This document shows, piece after piece, positions 54,086-63,180 of a DNA stretch of 64,000 nt (positions within the stretch are counted from its first letter, which is position 1; each line of letters begins with the position of its first letter). Source of the stretch: Maridesulfovibrio ferrireducens (GTDB lineage: Bacteria > Desulfobacterota > Desulfovibrionia > Desulfovibrionales > Desulfovibrionaceae); assembly GCF_016342405.1 (NCBI RefSeq), contig NZ_JAEINN010000005.1, positions 124,001 to 188,000 of the forward strand, written 5' to 3'. Under the pieces are notes generated by a model. That model was not told the origin of the DNA. It made no database searches and saw only the letters and a program-made list of their open reading frames with translations. The translations under genes were made by a program, and so were the position numbers.

Positions 54086-54916
54086 GTGGTGTTAATATCA
54101 TTTTCATTGTTCGGTAGTACCTTTGCTTTTGGTAAAAGCAAAAATCAGGTGTCGACATGGAGTTGTTATTATGGACAGCAGGATAAGACTGAGGAATTAG
54201 CCCGGTTCGATCTTGTTGTTTTAGCCGTTGGTGGTCAAAATCCGGTTCCTTTGCGCAAGGCCGGTGTTAAATGTCTTGTATACGTGAGTCTTGGTGAAGT
54301 GCATGCGGACAGTCCTTATTACGCTGAAGCCGCAAAATCAGGATTGCTTGTCAGTTATAATGAGAACTGGAATTCATGGGTTGTTGATATCCGCCGTCCT
54401 GAATGGAAAAAAATGCTTTTTGAGCAGATTATCCCTGATGCGCTCAAGGCCGGATATGACGGTCTTTTTTTTGACACGCTGGATTCTCCGATTGATATGC
54501 AGAGGCGAGACCCTGATACCTATAAAGGGACTGAGCGTAGCTCGGTGGAATTGATAAAAGACATCCGAAAGCATTATCCTAAGCTGCTTCTTTGCCAGAA
54601 TCGCGGATTTGATATTATTCAGAGATCCGGACCATATGTTGATTATTTTCTGATTGAAGGGCTTAGCAGTTCCATGGATATCGGTACGCAGATCAGAAGT
54701 GATGTAACGGAAAAAGATCGTGATTTTTTGATTTCCAAGGCACGAGCAGCCTTGAAAAATAATCGTAAACTTGTGGTTCTGAGCCTGGATTATGTTCCTT
54801 TTGATGATGTGAAGAATATTGATAAGGCCTATGACTTTTCACGCAAACAAGGATTCGTGCCCTATGTCAGCACCCCTGAACTTAATCAGGTTAATACCTA
54901 TGCGCCTGCTCCTTAG
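54086..54916 (+). CDS. pelA: PelA-like glycoside hydrolase (N-terminal half of PelA as a separate protein)
   Basis: A TIM-barrel hydrolase of the GH114/GH166 type, about 276 residues. Motifs are STWSCYYGQQDKTEELARFD, CLVYVSLGEVHADSPYY, VVDIRRPEWKKML and GYDGLFFDTLDSP, with acidic residues at strand ends. It matches the hydrolase half of PelA, but ends with a stop before the deacetylase half. The start is uncertain: GTG 54086 gives a short hydrophobic leader just after pelC; ATG 53996 gives a longer, basic leader (about 50 residues) overlapping pelC by 82 bases. Neither has a good ribosome binding site. Confidence 0.8.
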   Translation: MVLISFSLFGSTFAFGKSKNQVSTWSCYYGQQDKTEELARFDLVVLAVGGQNPVPLRKAGVKCLVYVSLGEVHADSPYYAEAAKSGLLVSYNENWNSWVVDIRRPEWKKMLFEQIIPDALKAGYDGLFFDTLDSPIDMQRRDPDTYKGTERSSVELIKDIRKHYPKLLLCQNRGFDIIQRSGPYVDYFLIEGLSSSMDIGTQIRSDVTEKDRDFLISKARAALKNNRKLVVLSLDYVPFDDVKNIDKAYDFSRKQGFVPYVSTPELNQVNTYAPAP

Positions 54917-56984
54917 TTTTATTCTTCTTATGATCTCTGTTTCTGTCGCTGTTCCGGCGAGTCATGCGGCTCCGCTCAAGCGTAAAGTTCTGGTTTTTTA
55001 TAATGGTGCAGAAGAGCGGACGGCCAGATCAAATCTTTTTGTAGAAGGATTTGCCATGCCGCTTAATTATTTCGGAATCCTGTACGAGATTCGCGATATA
55101 AATAAGCGTCCGCTTCCTGACGAGAAGGAAATGGAACAATATCTGGGAGTTTTTACTACTTTTTCAGATGAGATAATGGTGGAACCGGAAGAGTATCTGA
55201 ATTGGCTTATTAAGCAGCAAAAAAATAATCGCAAAGTTATTATTGCAGGTAATATTGGTGCGAGGCGGGATCTTAATGATAAAAACGTTGATTCTGCTTT
55301 GATAAAGAAAGTTTATTCCAATTTAGGTTTTTCATGGCAGGGCAATGCCACCAACGCCCGTACTCGCCTTTTGTACGATTATGTTGATCAAAAGCAGATG
55401 AATTTTGAGCGCAAATTATCTCTTTTCCCTTCCAGATATATCCCTATTGTTCCCGCTGATGAGCAAGCCAAATCGTGGGTGACTGTAAAGATTAAGGGTA
55501 AGCCTGATTCTGAAGGCTGTGTTGTTGGTGTCAGTCCGAACGGAGGTTTTGCTCTTGATGGATACATACGCTGGCAGGATCCTGTTAATTATCTTAAGCA
55601 GTGGTATTTAAATCCTTTTGAATTCTTAAAACAATCTTTGGATCTTACTGGATTACCTGCTTTGACTCCTACTACTCTGAATGGTCTTAGAGTCGCATTT
55701 GCTCATATCGATGGCGACGGTTTTGCCGGGTATACTGAAATTGATAAAAACAAGAATTGCGGTGAAATAATAATGGAGCGAATTTTTGCCCGTTATGACT
55801 TTCCGAATTCAGCATCAGTAATTGCCGGAGAAATTAACCCCGATGTCAGGGGAAGTCTGACGAATGTTGAACTGGCGCGAACTCTTTTTGAAATGGAGAA
55901 TATTGAACCGGCTTCTCATTCATATACTCATCCTTTTGCTTGGAATGAAAAGTTGAGAGATTCTCCTGACTACGCCGACAGCTTTGTTATCGGGCAGTAT
56001 GAGAAAGACGGGTATAAGTTTAATGCAAAGTATGAAATCGTAGATTCCTGTGAATATATTTCTACTGATCTAGCTCCACCTACGCGTCCTTGTAAGACGC
56101 TTTTTTGGTCAGGAATGTGTGATCCAACCGAGGATCAGGTTGCAATTGCCACGAAAGCCGGAATTCTTAACCTGAACGGCGGCGGTACTGTTTTTGATGC
56201 CCGCCGTAATTCATATTTCGGAGTATCTCCTCTTTATAGAGAGCTTGGTAAGGAAAGTCAGATTTATACAGGGCAGGCAAATGAGAATATCCTGACGAAT
56301 TTGTGGGAAGGTCCATTTTTCGGATTCCGCAATATTGTGGAGACCATGAAGCGGACCGGATCACCCCGCCGGATTATGCCAATCGATATTTATTATCATT
56401 TTTACAGCGGTGAAAAGTTTGCGTCTCTCAAAGCACTGGAAGATGTTTACGATTGGGTTGTCGCGCAGGACTGTGCGAACATTTATGCGTCGGCCTACAT
56501 TAAAATGGTCGAAGGATATCTTTCTGGCAAAATTGAAATTATAGATGCCGATAACTTTGTTGTAACTGATTACGGGAATTGTCTTTCTCTGCGACTGGGC
56601 GGAGCTGATAAGGTTCCAGATCTTTCCAGATGTAAAAATGTTCTCGGGTATGATGTTCAGCCGGAAGGAATATTTGTGCATTTGAATCCGGGAAAAGAAC
56701 GGGCAGAAGTTGTATTATCTTCAAACCTTAAAGTGAATTCAAACTTTGCATATATTAAAAACGGTTCAGGTTGGATAAGAGATTTTCAGCATTCCCAAAG
56801 AGGAGTGCGGTTTATATTTGAATGTTTTGGAAAAGGAAAAATTGTAGTAGGCGGCCTTAAACCTGATCAGACATATAAAGTTCTCGGAAATAATTTTTCG
56901 GAATTAGAGGTGCGCAGCAATAATGGCGGCGAGGTTGTTTTACAGGATGTAACGTCAGGACCGTTGGAGATTTCGCTGATTTGA
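54900..56984 (+). CDS. pelA: PelA-like polysaccharide deacetylase (C-terminal half of PelA as a separate protein)
   Basis: A 694-residue periplasmic protein with signal peptide (MRLLLSFILLMISVSVAVPA, cut near HAAP). A Rossmann-like part (about 25-250) is followed by a deacetylase domain (about 260-520): HIDGDGF (His269, Asp271, Asp273) and SHSYTHP (His340, His344) are the metal and catalytic motifs. A C-terminal beta-rich part (about 560-694) follows, as in PelA. It would remove acetyl groups from the alpha-1,4-GalNAc chain. ATG 54900 overlaps the hydrolase gene by 17 bases; the open frame upstream to 54819 is not used. Confidence 0.84.
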   Translation: MRLLLSFILLMISVSVAVPASHAAPLKRKVLVFYNGAEERTARSNLFVEGFAMPLNYFGILYEIRDINKRPLPDEKEMEQYLGVFTTFSDEIMVEPEEYLNWLIKQQKNNRKVIIAGNIGARRDLNDKNVDSALIKKVYSNLGFSWQGNATNARTRLLYDYVDQKQMNFERKLSLFPSRYIPIVPADEQAKSWVTVKIKGKPDSEGCVVGVSPNGGFALDGYIRWQDPVNYLKQWYLNPFEFLKQSLDLTGLPALTPTTLNGLRVAFAHIDGDGFAGYTEIDKNKNCGEIIMERIFARYDFPNSASVIAGEINPDVRGSLTNVELARTLFEMENIEPASHSYTHPFAWNEKLRDSPDYADSFVIGQYEKDGYKFNAKYEIVDSCEYISTDLAPPTRPCKTLFWSGMCDPTEDQVAIATKAGILNLNGGGTVFDARRNSYFGVSPLYRELGKESQIYTGQANENILTNLWEGPFFGFRNIVETMKRTGSPRRIMPIDIYYHFYSGEKFASLKALEDVYDWVVAQDCANIYASAYIKMVEGYLSGKIEIIDADNFVVTDYGNCLSLRLGGADKVPDLSRCKNVLGYDVQPEGIFVHLNPGKERAEVVLSSNLKVNSNFAYIKNGSGWIRDFQHSQRGVRFIFECFGKGKIVVGGLKPDQTYKVLGNNFSELEVRSNNGGEVVLQDVTSGPLEISLI

Positions 56985-59818
56985 ATATCAAGTTGTGGCG
57001 AATACTTTTATTTGTGCTCATAATTATCGGAGCCACCGTTCTTATCTATCCTTTCCCGAGAGATATGGTTCCGCTGTATCTAAAAAGCGGTGAGATAGCG
57101 AAGGCTTCTGATTTAATTTCGACACTTTTGGATGAAAATCCTGATGATCTGCAACTGCTTACTATAGGAGCGGATGTTTATCTTGTCCGTGGATTGCCGG
57201 ATAAGGCCATTGCCAGTTTAAATAGAGTTCTTGAATTTAAGCCGAAGGATCTTGCTGTTCTTGAAAAACTGGTTCAGTTTTACGAATGGAATGTTATGCC
57301 TCGTGAGGCTTTGCAGACATGGGAGAGGATCTCAAAAATAAGTTCAAAACATAAAAAGCCATTTGAAAAACTGGTTATGTATTATCGTTTTTACAACATG
57401 ATTCATGACGAAGTCGGCGCGATTATAAAGTTGAACAATTTACAGTCAACTCGTGAATTTACCGATGTTTTTCAAAAAGGGATAAATCTAGAAGTTGCCC
57501 GGCTCTCCGGAAAGTACGATGAACAAAAAGAAGATCCCTATCAGGATTATCTTATCAGGCATATTTTTATAGTAGGCGAGCAGTTCAGAATTGCTCTAGC
57601 TGATAATGAGAAAATTAATTATTTAGAGTTTGTTACTTATGCTCTTGAATATTATGTTGAAGTTGATCGTATTGAAGAGGCTTTATCCTTTGCTTCTTAT
57701 ATGGATAAAGAAACGGGGAAGGGATTAAAAAATCGTATTCAACTTGTTAAAGTTCTTGGCTGGTCTCAGCAATATACTGCTGCTTTGGATTTGGCGGAAA
57801 AATTATATAAGATTAAGCCGGATAGCACCATATTGCTTAGAGAAATGGTCTGGTTGGCTCAGAGTTTAAACAGATATGATCTAGCTGAGTTTTCATTGGA
57901 ACAGTTGGTGCGCATTGAGCCTGATAATAACCAGCATCGTGAAGATCTGGGGAATATGTATATGCAGACCGGAAAATTCGGTCAGGCCGTGGCTCTTTTT
58001 CGTGATTTGGCAGATAAAATTGGTAATTTATTCAAATATGCTCATGATATGTTAAGAGCTGCTTTATATAGTTCTGATACAAAGTTGATGGCAGAAGTCG
58101 TGGCAGAGACTGAATCTCTTAATATTTCTGATCCTGAATATCAGCGTACAAGAGCTGAACTTTTACTCGGACTTAATCGTCCCCGCGAAGCATATGCAAT
58201 GCTTAGGGCCGTGGCTGAAGGGCCCGGCGGTGAAATCGAAGATTATGTCAGACTGTTGGACGCTGCCGGAGCAACAGGAGATGATAAGCTTGTTGCAGAG
58301 ACCGTCGATTTAGCCTTACGTTTTAAGCCGGATGACATTTCACTCATGCGCCAAGGGGCCGAGGCTTGGATGAATGCCGGTAATCCTTTAAAATCATATC
58401 AATTATATCGTAAAGTCGTTCGCAAAGAAGGGCAGGAGAAAGACGTTATAGGTATGCTGCTTGCCGCTGCGGAAACTCAGAAAATTAAAACCGCAAAAGA
58501 GGCTGCCGGATACGCAACTAAGGTGTTGCCCGATAATATTAAAGTTCTGTCTCAGGCCGGGGAGATAATGCTTTGGCTGAATTCTCCGGTTGACGGTTAC
58601 CCCTATTATAAAAAGGCTGCGGTCCTGACCGGCGGAGAGAAAGAAGCTGTTATGAGGCTTATGCAGGTGGCGTCTTTTACTGCTGACAGCAAAATTTTTA
58701 GGGATGCGGCTACAACTGCGGTTAAATTAAGACCTTATGATGAACAGGTTGCAATGCTTGCCGCAGGAGTCTGGGCTGCTGCCGGAGACATGGAAAAAGC
58801 GAAACAGTTGATAGTCCGGTTTGCAGATAGAAAGGGCGAAACGTATGAAATGCTTCTTCAATGGGCTGATTTAGCAGATAAATCAGGACTTACCGAAGAA
58901 GCTTACAGGCTTTATGATCAAATTTATTCGTTGAATTCTAAAGATAAAAAGGTCCGCGCAAACTTGGCAAGGCTTGCAGGCTGGACGAATCGGCCAAAGG
59001 TATCTGCGAAGCTTTTCGGTGAGATGTCTGATGAGCAACCGGGTAGTTTTTCTTTGGCAATACAGGCCGCAAAAGGGTATTCTGACTCAGCCGAATATGC
59101 CACGGCTGTCGGTTATTATGAACGGGCTTTGTCTCTCAAAACGAGTGACACTGATTTAAAGCTTGAACTGGCTCTTAATTATGGTCTTGCAGGAATGAAT
59201 GCGAAGCGGATCATCCTGTTGCAGGATTTGTATATACAGGGAGTGCTTCCACAGGGTGAAAAGATAGAATTGGCCAGAGCATATCTTGAAGAAAAAGATC
59301 CGCAAAAGGCTTTGGAAATTCTTGAACCTTATGCGCGTCTTAGGACTCTACCAAGATTTGAAGGGTTTTTGCTTGCTTCCGCTTATGATCAGGCTGGGCG
59401 CGGGCGCGAAGCCTCTGAAATTTATAAGAGGCTTGGACGTGAACATAATAAGGATGGAATTTTTATGGCTAGGCTTGGAGCTGAGGCCCTCTTTAATAAT
59501 CATATTGATGAGGCTTTTCATTTGTTTGAATCAGCTCTCAGGGTGGATAAAAAGAACCAGACTGCGCTAAAGGGGATAGCAATAATTTATACTGAACGAA
59601 ATGAGTATAAAAGGGCTATCGCCAAGTTCCGGGCATATAATAGAATTGTACCGGATGATGCCGATGCCAGATTTCAGCTTGGAGAGATATTTTTGCTGGT
59701 TAACAGAGAGGGTGATGCTGTAAGGGAATTTAAAAGAGCGAAGCGGATATTAAAGAGACAAGGGAAAGTTCAAAAGAATCTATCCATTCAAGCTAAAAAG
59801 ATAATCGACAGGGAATAA
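56981..59818 (+). CDS. pelB: PelB-like TPR protein with N-terminal membrane anchor
   Basis: A 945-residue protein with one N-terminal helix (about 5-25, LWRILLFVLIIIGATVLIYP) and then TPR units almost to the end (for example LAVLEKLVQFYEWNVMPREA, DARFQLGEIFLLVNREGDAV). PelB of Pseudomonas has the same anchor plus long TPR scaffold joined to a beta-barrel; here the barrel is on the next gene. The TPR part binds the deacetylase PelA and guides polymer through the periplasm. TTG 56981 overlaps the previous stop by 4 bases. Confidence 0.82.
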   Translation: MNIKLWRILLFVLIIIGATVLIYPFPRDMVPLYLKSGEIAKASDLISTLLDENPDDLQLLTIGADVYLVRGLPDKAIASLNRVLEFKPKDLAVLEKLVQFYEWNVMPREALQTWERISKISSKHKKPFEKLVMYYRFYNMIHDEVGAIIKLNNLQSTREFTDVFQKGINLEVARLSGKYDEQKEDPYQDYLIRHIFIVGEQFRIALADNEKINYLEFVTYALEYYVEVDRIEEALSFASYMDKETGKGLKNRIQLVKVLGWSQQYTAALDLAEKLYKIKPDSTILLREMVWLAQSLNRYDLAEFSLEQLVRIEPDNNQHREDLGNMYMQTGKFGQAVALFRDLADKIGNLFKYAHDMLRAALYSSDTKLMAEVVAETESLNISDPEYQRTRAELLLGLNRPREAYAMLRAVAEGPGGEIEDYVRLLDAAGATGDDKLVAETVDLALRFKPDDISLMRQGAEAWMNAGNPLKSYQLYRKVVRKEGQEKDVIGMLLAAAETQKIKTAKEAAGYATKVLPDNIKVLSQAGEIMLWLNSPVDGYPYYKKAAVLTGGEKEAVMRLMQVASFTADSKIFRDAATTAVKLRPYDEQVAMLAAGVWAAAGDMEKAKQLIVRFADRKGETYEMLLQWADLADKSGLTEEAYRLYDQIYSLNSKDKKVRANLARLAGWTNRPKVSAKLFGEMSDEQPGSFSLAIQAAKGYSDSAEYATAVGYYERALSLKTSDTDLKLELALNYGLAGMNAKRIILLQDLYIQGVLPQGEKIELARAYLEEKDPQKALEILEPYARLRTLPRFEGFLLASAYDQAGRGREASEIYKRLGREHNKDGIFMARLGAEALFNNHIDEAFHLFESALRVDKKNQTALKGIAIIYTERNEYKRAIAKFRAYNRIVPDDADARFQLGEIFLLVNREGDAVREFKRAKRILKRQGKVQKNLSIQAKKIIDRE

Positions 59819-59820
59819 TT

Positions 59821-61743
59821 TTGAAAAAGGTCCGTGACTTAAAAATTTTTATTTTGGCAGTAGCATGTTTGCAACTGTTGATCTTATCCTCTTTTCTTCA
59901 GGCTGAAGAAAGAATTGTGTCATCGACATCCGTAGCTCAAAATAGTCCTTTTGTAAAAAAATACGGTTCTAAGAGGGTGTGGACTGTTCGAATTTCATCT
60001 TTTTTGAGAGCAGAGAATGCTTGGAATTTTTATTCATATCTTCAAAAGCTTGGTTTTAAGCCTGTAATGGTCAGGCTTTTTGATTCAAAATATCGTTTGT
60101 GGAATATTGTTCAGATCGGAGATTATCCCACACGCAGTCAAGCTAAAGCTTCCGGACGTTCTTTTAAGAAAAAGATGAATCTCGATTATCAGATTAAGAG
60201 TATGAATTTAGGGTTTCTCGCTGCAAGAAAGGCTACTTCACCTGATACTCCTTTGCCTCTAAGACCTGATAAAACATTTGTAGGTGATCCGGTCAGACCA
60301 AATGTTGTTAAAACTGGTCCGGCGGATGGGAATATTCCAGAGGATTTAAAGGGCGGATCAGAAGAATTCTTTTATGAAATTGATCAGAATGATGTGTTGC
60401 GGGCCGTTTCTCAGCGTCAGCGTGAAGTCATTTTGGCGCGCATAATGGTCCGTCGCGGTTATGTAGATGACGGAATTAGATTGTATGAGAAGTTGGTTAA
60501 AATTTATCCCGAAGATATGGATTTGCGCGAAGAGTACATTTCTACCCTGATTGATAATGAGGAATATAACAACGCCGAAAGTCTGCTTCAAGGTTGGCTT
60601 GACGATGACCCTGTAGCCGCAGGAGCTTTGCGTCAATCGGCACGTCTTAAACTGCTTACAGGTGATTATGCTCAGCAACAGGCTTCCCTTAATTATATTT
60701 TACAGCTGCGCCCCGGAGATACTGATGCGTTGTCTTCCAGTGCATATGGGCGTCAGGAAGGGGGAGACTGGCTTGGAGCTATCGAGAGTTTTTCCGAACT
60801 GATTGACCGCGAGCCTAACAATGTTGATGCGCGTCGCGCTTTGTCCGGTCTTCTAACGCAGCGTAGACCTCGCTTGGGCCTTACTCCGCGAGTTTATTTG
60901 CAGACTAATGACACAATTACAACTTCAATGAAGACGAATTTTTCTATGCAGCTAGACAGCCTGACGCGGGGCGAATTTATTTATGATTTTGCGCAGATTT
61001 ATCGGCCTGAAGGGGATGGCATCGAGAAGGTTGATAAAACAATCAACCGTGCAGTCTTTTTGTTTCGCAGAGATTTTTCACGTAAATTTACCGGAATTTT
61101 AGGCATCGGTGCTTTTGAGGGGACAGCAGAAGGGGTTACCGGAGCGCTTGGTTTTGACTGGCTGGTTCACGATTCCGGTCCTGTTTCATTTTTGGTTGAT
61201 TATAATAATCCGTGGATTGATGAGCCTTCCGCAGCAAATTATAAAGGTCGTTATAATCAGGTTTCGCTGACGTATGACGGATTTTATAATGACACTTGGG
61301 GATTGTTCATGAACGGACAGGTTCGTCAGTATGTTGTGGATAATGACAGATTGTATGGGACCAAAGGTATTTATAATGTTATTTTAACAAGAAAGCTTTT
61401 GAATAATCCTGAACTGTATGTATCCTATTCATATTATCGGTCACATTTTAAATACGATGATGAAAATTATACTCCGATTACATTGGTACAAAATGAGAGT
61501 ATTCATACTTTGAGCACAAGTTTTAGTAAGTGGTTTTGTGAGACTATAGGGGTTCAGGTTGCCGGAGGTATAAGACAGGATGAGTTTAAAAGTTCTCCGA
61601 GTTATTTTGCTTCTCCTAATTTGATTGTGCGACTGGGTGAGCGATGGGAATTTAACGCAGGATATGAGTATAGCAGTGATTCCGGGCTAGCTGGCGGAGG
61701 TGAAAGTCAGGCTATTACTGGTGGCATCAGTTATGTTTTCTAA
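59821..61743 (+). CDS. pelB: SPOR-TPR-beta-barrel outer-membrane protein (PelB exporter half)
   Basis: A 640-residue protein with signal peptide (about 1-30, ending FLQAEE). A SPOR-like domain (about 48-130: VWTVRISSFLRAENAWNFYS, WNIVQIGDYPTRSQAKAS) normally binds peptidoglycan. A few TPR units follow (about 205-345), then a C-terminal part of alternating strands (about 350-640, LTPRVYLQTNDTITT, LYVSYSYYRSHFKYD) ending in the aromatic residue of GISYVF, as outer-membrane barrels do. It is the likely pore for Pel. The SPOR domain is not a feature I know in PelB. TTG 59821 follows AGGGAA. Confidence 0.78.
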   Translation: MKKVRDLKIFILAVACLQLLILSSFLQAEERIVSSTSVAQNSPFVKKYGSKRVWTVRISSFLRAENAWNFYSYLQKLGFKPVMVRLFDSKYRLWNIVQIGDYPTRSQAKASGRSFKKKMNLDYQIKSMNLGFLAARKATSPDTPLPLRPDKTFVGDPVRPNVVKTGPADGNIPEDLKGGSEEFFYEIDQNDVLRAVSQRQREVILARIMVRRGYVDDGIRLYEKLVKIYPEDMDLREEYISTLIDNEEYNNAESLLQGWLDDDPVAAGALRQSARLKLLTGDYAQQQASLNYILQLRPGDTDALSSSAYGRQEGGDWLGAIESFSELIDREPNNVDARRALSGLLTQRRPRLGLTPRVYLQTNDTITTSMKTNFSMQLDSLTRGEFIYDFAQIYRPEGDGIEKVDKTINRAVFLFRRDFSRKFTGILGIGAFEGTAEGVTGALGFDWLVHDSGPVSFLVDYNNPWIDEPSAANYKGRYNQVSLTYDGFYNDTWGLFMNGQVRQYVVDNDRLYGTKGIYNVILTRKLLNNPELYVSYSYYRSHFKYDDENYTPITLVQNESIHTLSTSFSKWFCETIGVQVAGGIRQDEFKSSPSYFASPNLIVRLGERWEFNAGYEYSSDSGLAGGGESQAITGGISYVF

Positions 61744-61770
61744 TATTATTTATTCAGCGGGTTGCAAATA

Positions 61771-63180
61771 ATGCTTAAGGTTCATGCTGTCGTAAAAAAA
61801 TATAAGCTCTCAAAGTATTTTGAAGTGTTAACAGGAGTAATTACACTCACTGTTATTAATTTTATTTTTTTCCGCTCTGATCTAGGTTTTATTAACGTGT
61901 CTCCTCATCCCTATTGGATTATCGTGTTGCTTACCGCTTCCCGTTATGGGTTCAGTGGCGGAGCATTTGCGGGATTTATCACAGCTGTGGCCTATTTTGG
62001 ATTTGTACTGCTTTCAATTCCGGACCTTGCTCTTGTTGAATTTAAAAGTCTTTCCATGTGGGGAAAGCCTGCTTTGTTTTTTATTGTGGGTGTTGTGATT
62101 GGCGAAATGCGGGAACTTAATATCAAAGAATATAGTTTGTTAAGTGAAGAGCGCGATGCCTATAAGGAAGCCTTCAATAAAATAAAAATAAAATTTGATG
62201 TCTTAAGTGAAGCAAAGCAGGAAATTGATACCAGAATTATTTCTCAGGAAAACACTTTGGGAACTTTGTATGAGGCTGCGCAAGGTCTTCGTACTTTGAG
62301 TCAGGAAAGTATTTTTCCTGCGGTTCTTGAGATTCTTATAGAGTTTATGAGTGTCGAAGATTGTTCTATTTATACCCTCGAGGGTGATGAATTTAAGCTG
62401 AATACCGCGATAAGGCATGGGAGAAGTTCGCTACCTGACAGAATCCCTTATTATGAAGGTTTAATGGGATTGGCAGCTGAAGATAAAAAAACAGTTTCGA
62501 TTAAAGAAGTGGCAGATTCTGAAAGCATGCCGAGCGGTATAATTATCTCCGCACCGATTTTAGCAGATAATCAAAAACATGTTATCGGCGTCCTGAATGT
62601 CGAAAAAATGCCGTTTATGAAATTTAACAGTGACTCTGTGCGAGTTGCCGGACTTGTTGCCGACTGGTGCGGAAGCAGTATTGAAAACGCGACAATATTT
62701 CAAGAGACCAAAGATAAACTCATCGCAGATGAAATGATTGATGCTTATACTTATGATTATTTCAAAAGGAGATTGCGTGAGGAATTTGTAAGATCACGCA
62801 GGTATGAGCTGGATTTATCACTAATTTTATTAGAATTTCCAAGTATGGAAAATGCTTCGGATGATGGTAGAGAAGAAGTTTTGATGGCTTTCAGTATGAT
62901 TTTGAAAAATCAGATTCGCGAAATTGATATTTTGTTTTTGAATGATAAGCCCGGTTCTTTTTTTCTGGTCTTGCCGACAACTCCGGTGGCAGGTGCAAGG
63001 GTTGTCGTTAAGAATATTTTGAATGCGTTTAGAGCGCTGAGTATGATGGCATTTGAGTCCGATGAAAGTCTGGTTGAGATTCGGGCCGGAGTGTCTGGCT
63101 ACTCTATGGGTATGGAAGATCCTATGGACATGGTTAAAGCCGTAGAAGAGGATGTCGTCAGTGTTTTATTCGCGGAGTAA
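61771..63180 (+). CDS. pelD: PelD-like c-di-GMP receptor
   Basis: Inner-membrane regulator of 469 residues: about four helices (about 18-115), a coiled coil, a GAF domain (about 180-320) and a degenerate GGDEF domain (about 325-469). The GGDEF site is KPGSF, so cyclase activity is unlikely, but the I-site REID (Arg383, Asp386) that binds c-di-GMP in PelD is kept. ATG 61771 is chosen over TTG 61762; no strong ribosome binding site is seen for either. It would activate the synthase PelF once c-di-GMP rises. pelE overlaps its last 29 bases. Confidence 0.87.
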   Translation: MLKVHAVVKKYKLSKYFEVLTGVITLTVINFIFFRSDLGFINVSPHPYWIIVLLTASRYGFSGGAFAGFITAVAYFGFVLLSIPDLALVEFKSLSMWGKPALFFIVGVVIGEMRELNIKEYSLLSEERDAYKEAFNKIKIKFDVLSEAKQEIDTRIISQENTLGTLYEAAQGLRTLSQESIFPAVLEILIEFMSVEDCSIYTLEGDEFKLNTAIRHGRSSLPDRIPYYEGLMGLAAEDKKTVSIKEVADSESMPSGIIISAPILADNQKHVIGVLNVEKMPFMKFNSDSVRVAGLVADWCGSSIENATIFQETKDKLIADEMIDAYTYDYFKRRLREEFVRSRRYELDLSLILLEFPSMENASDDGREEVLMAFSMILKNQIREIDILFLNDKPGSFFLVLPTTPVAGARVVVKNILNAFRALSMMAFESDESLVEIRAGVSGYSMGMEDPMDMVKAVEEDVVSVLFAE

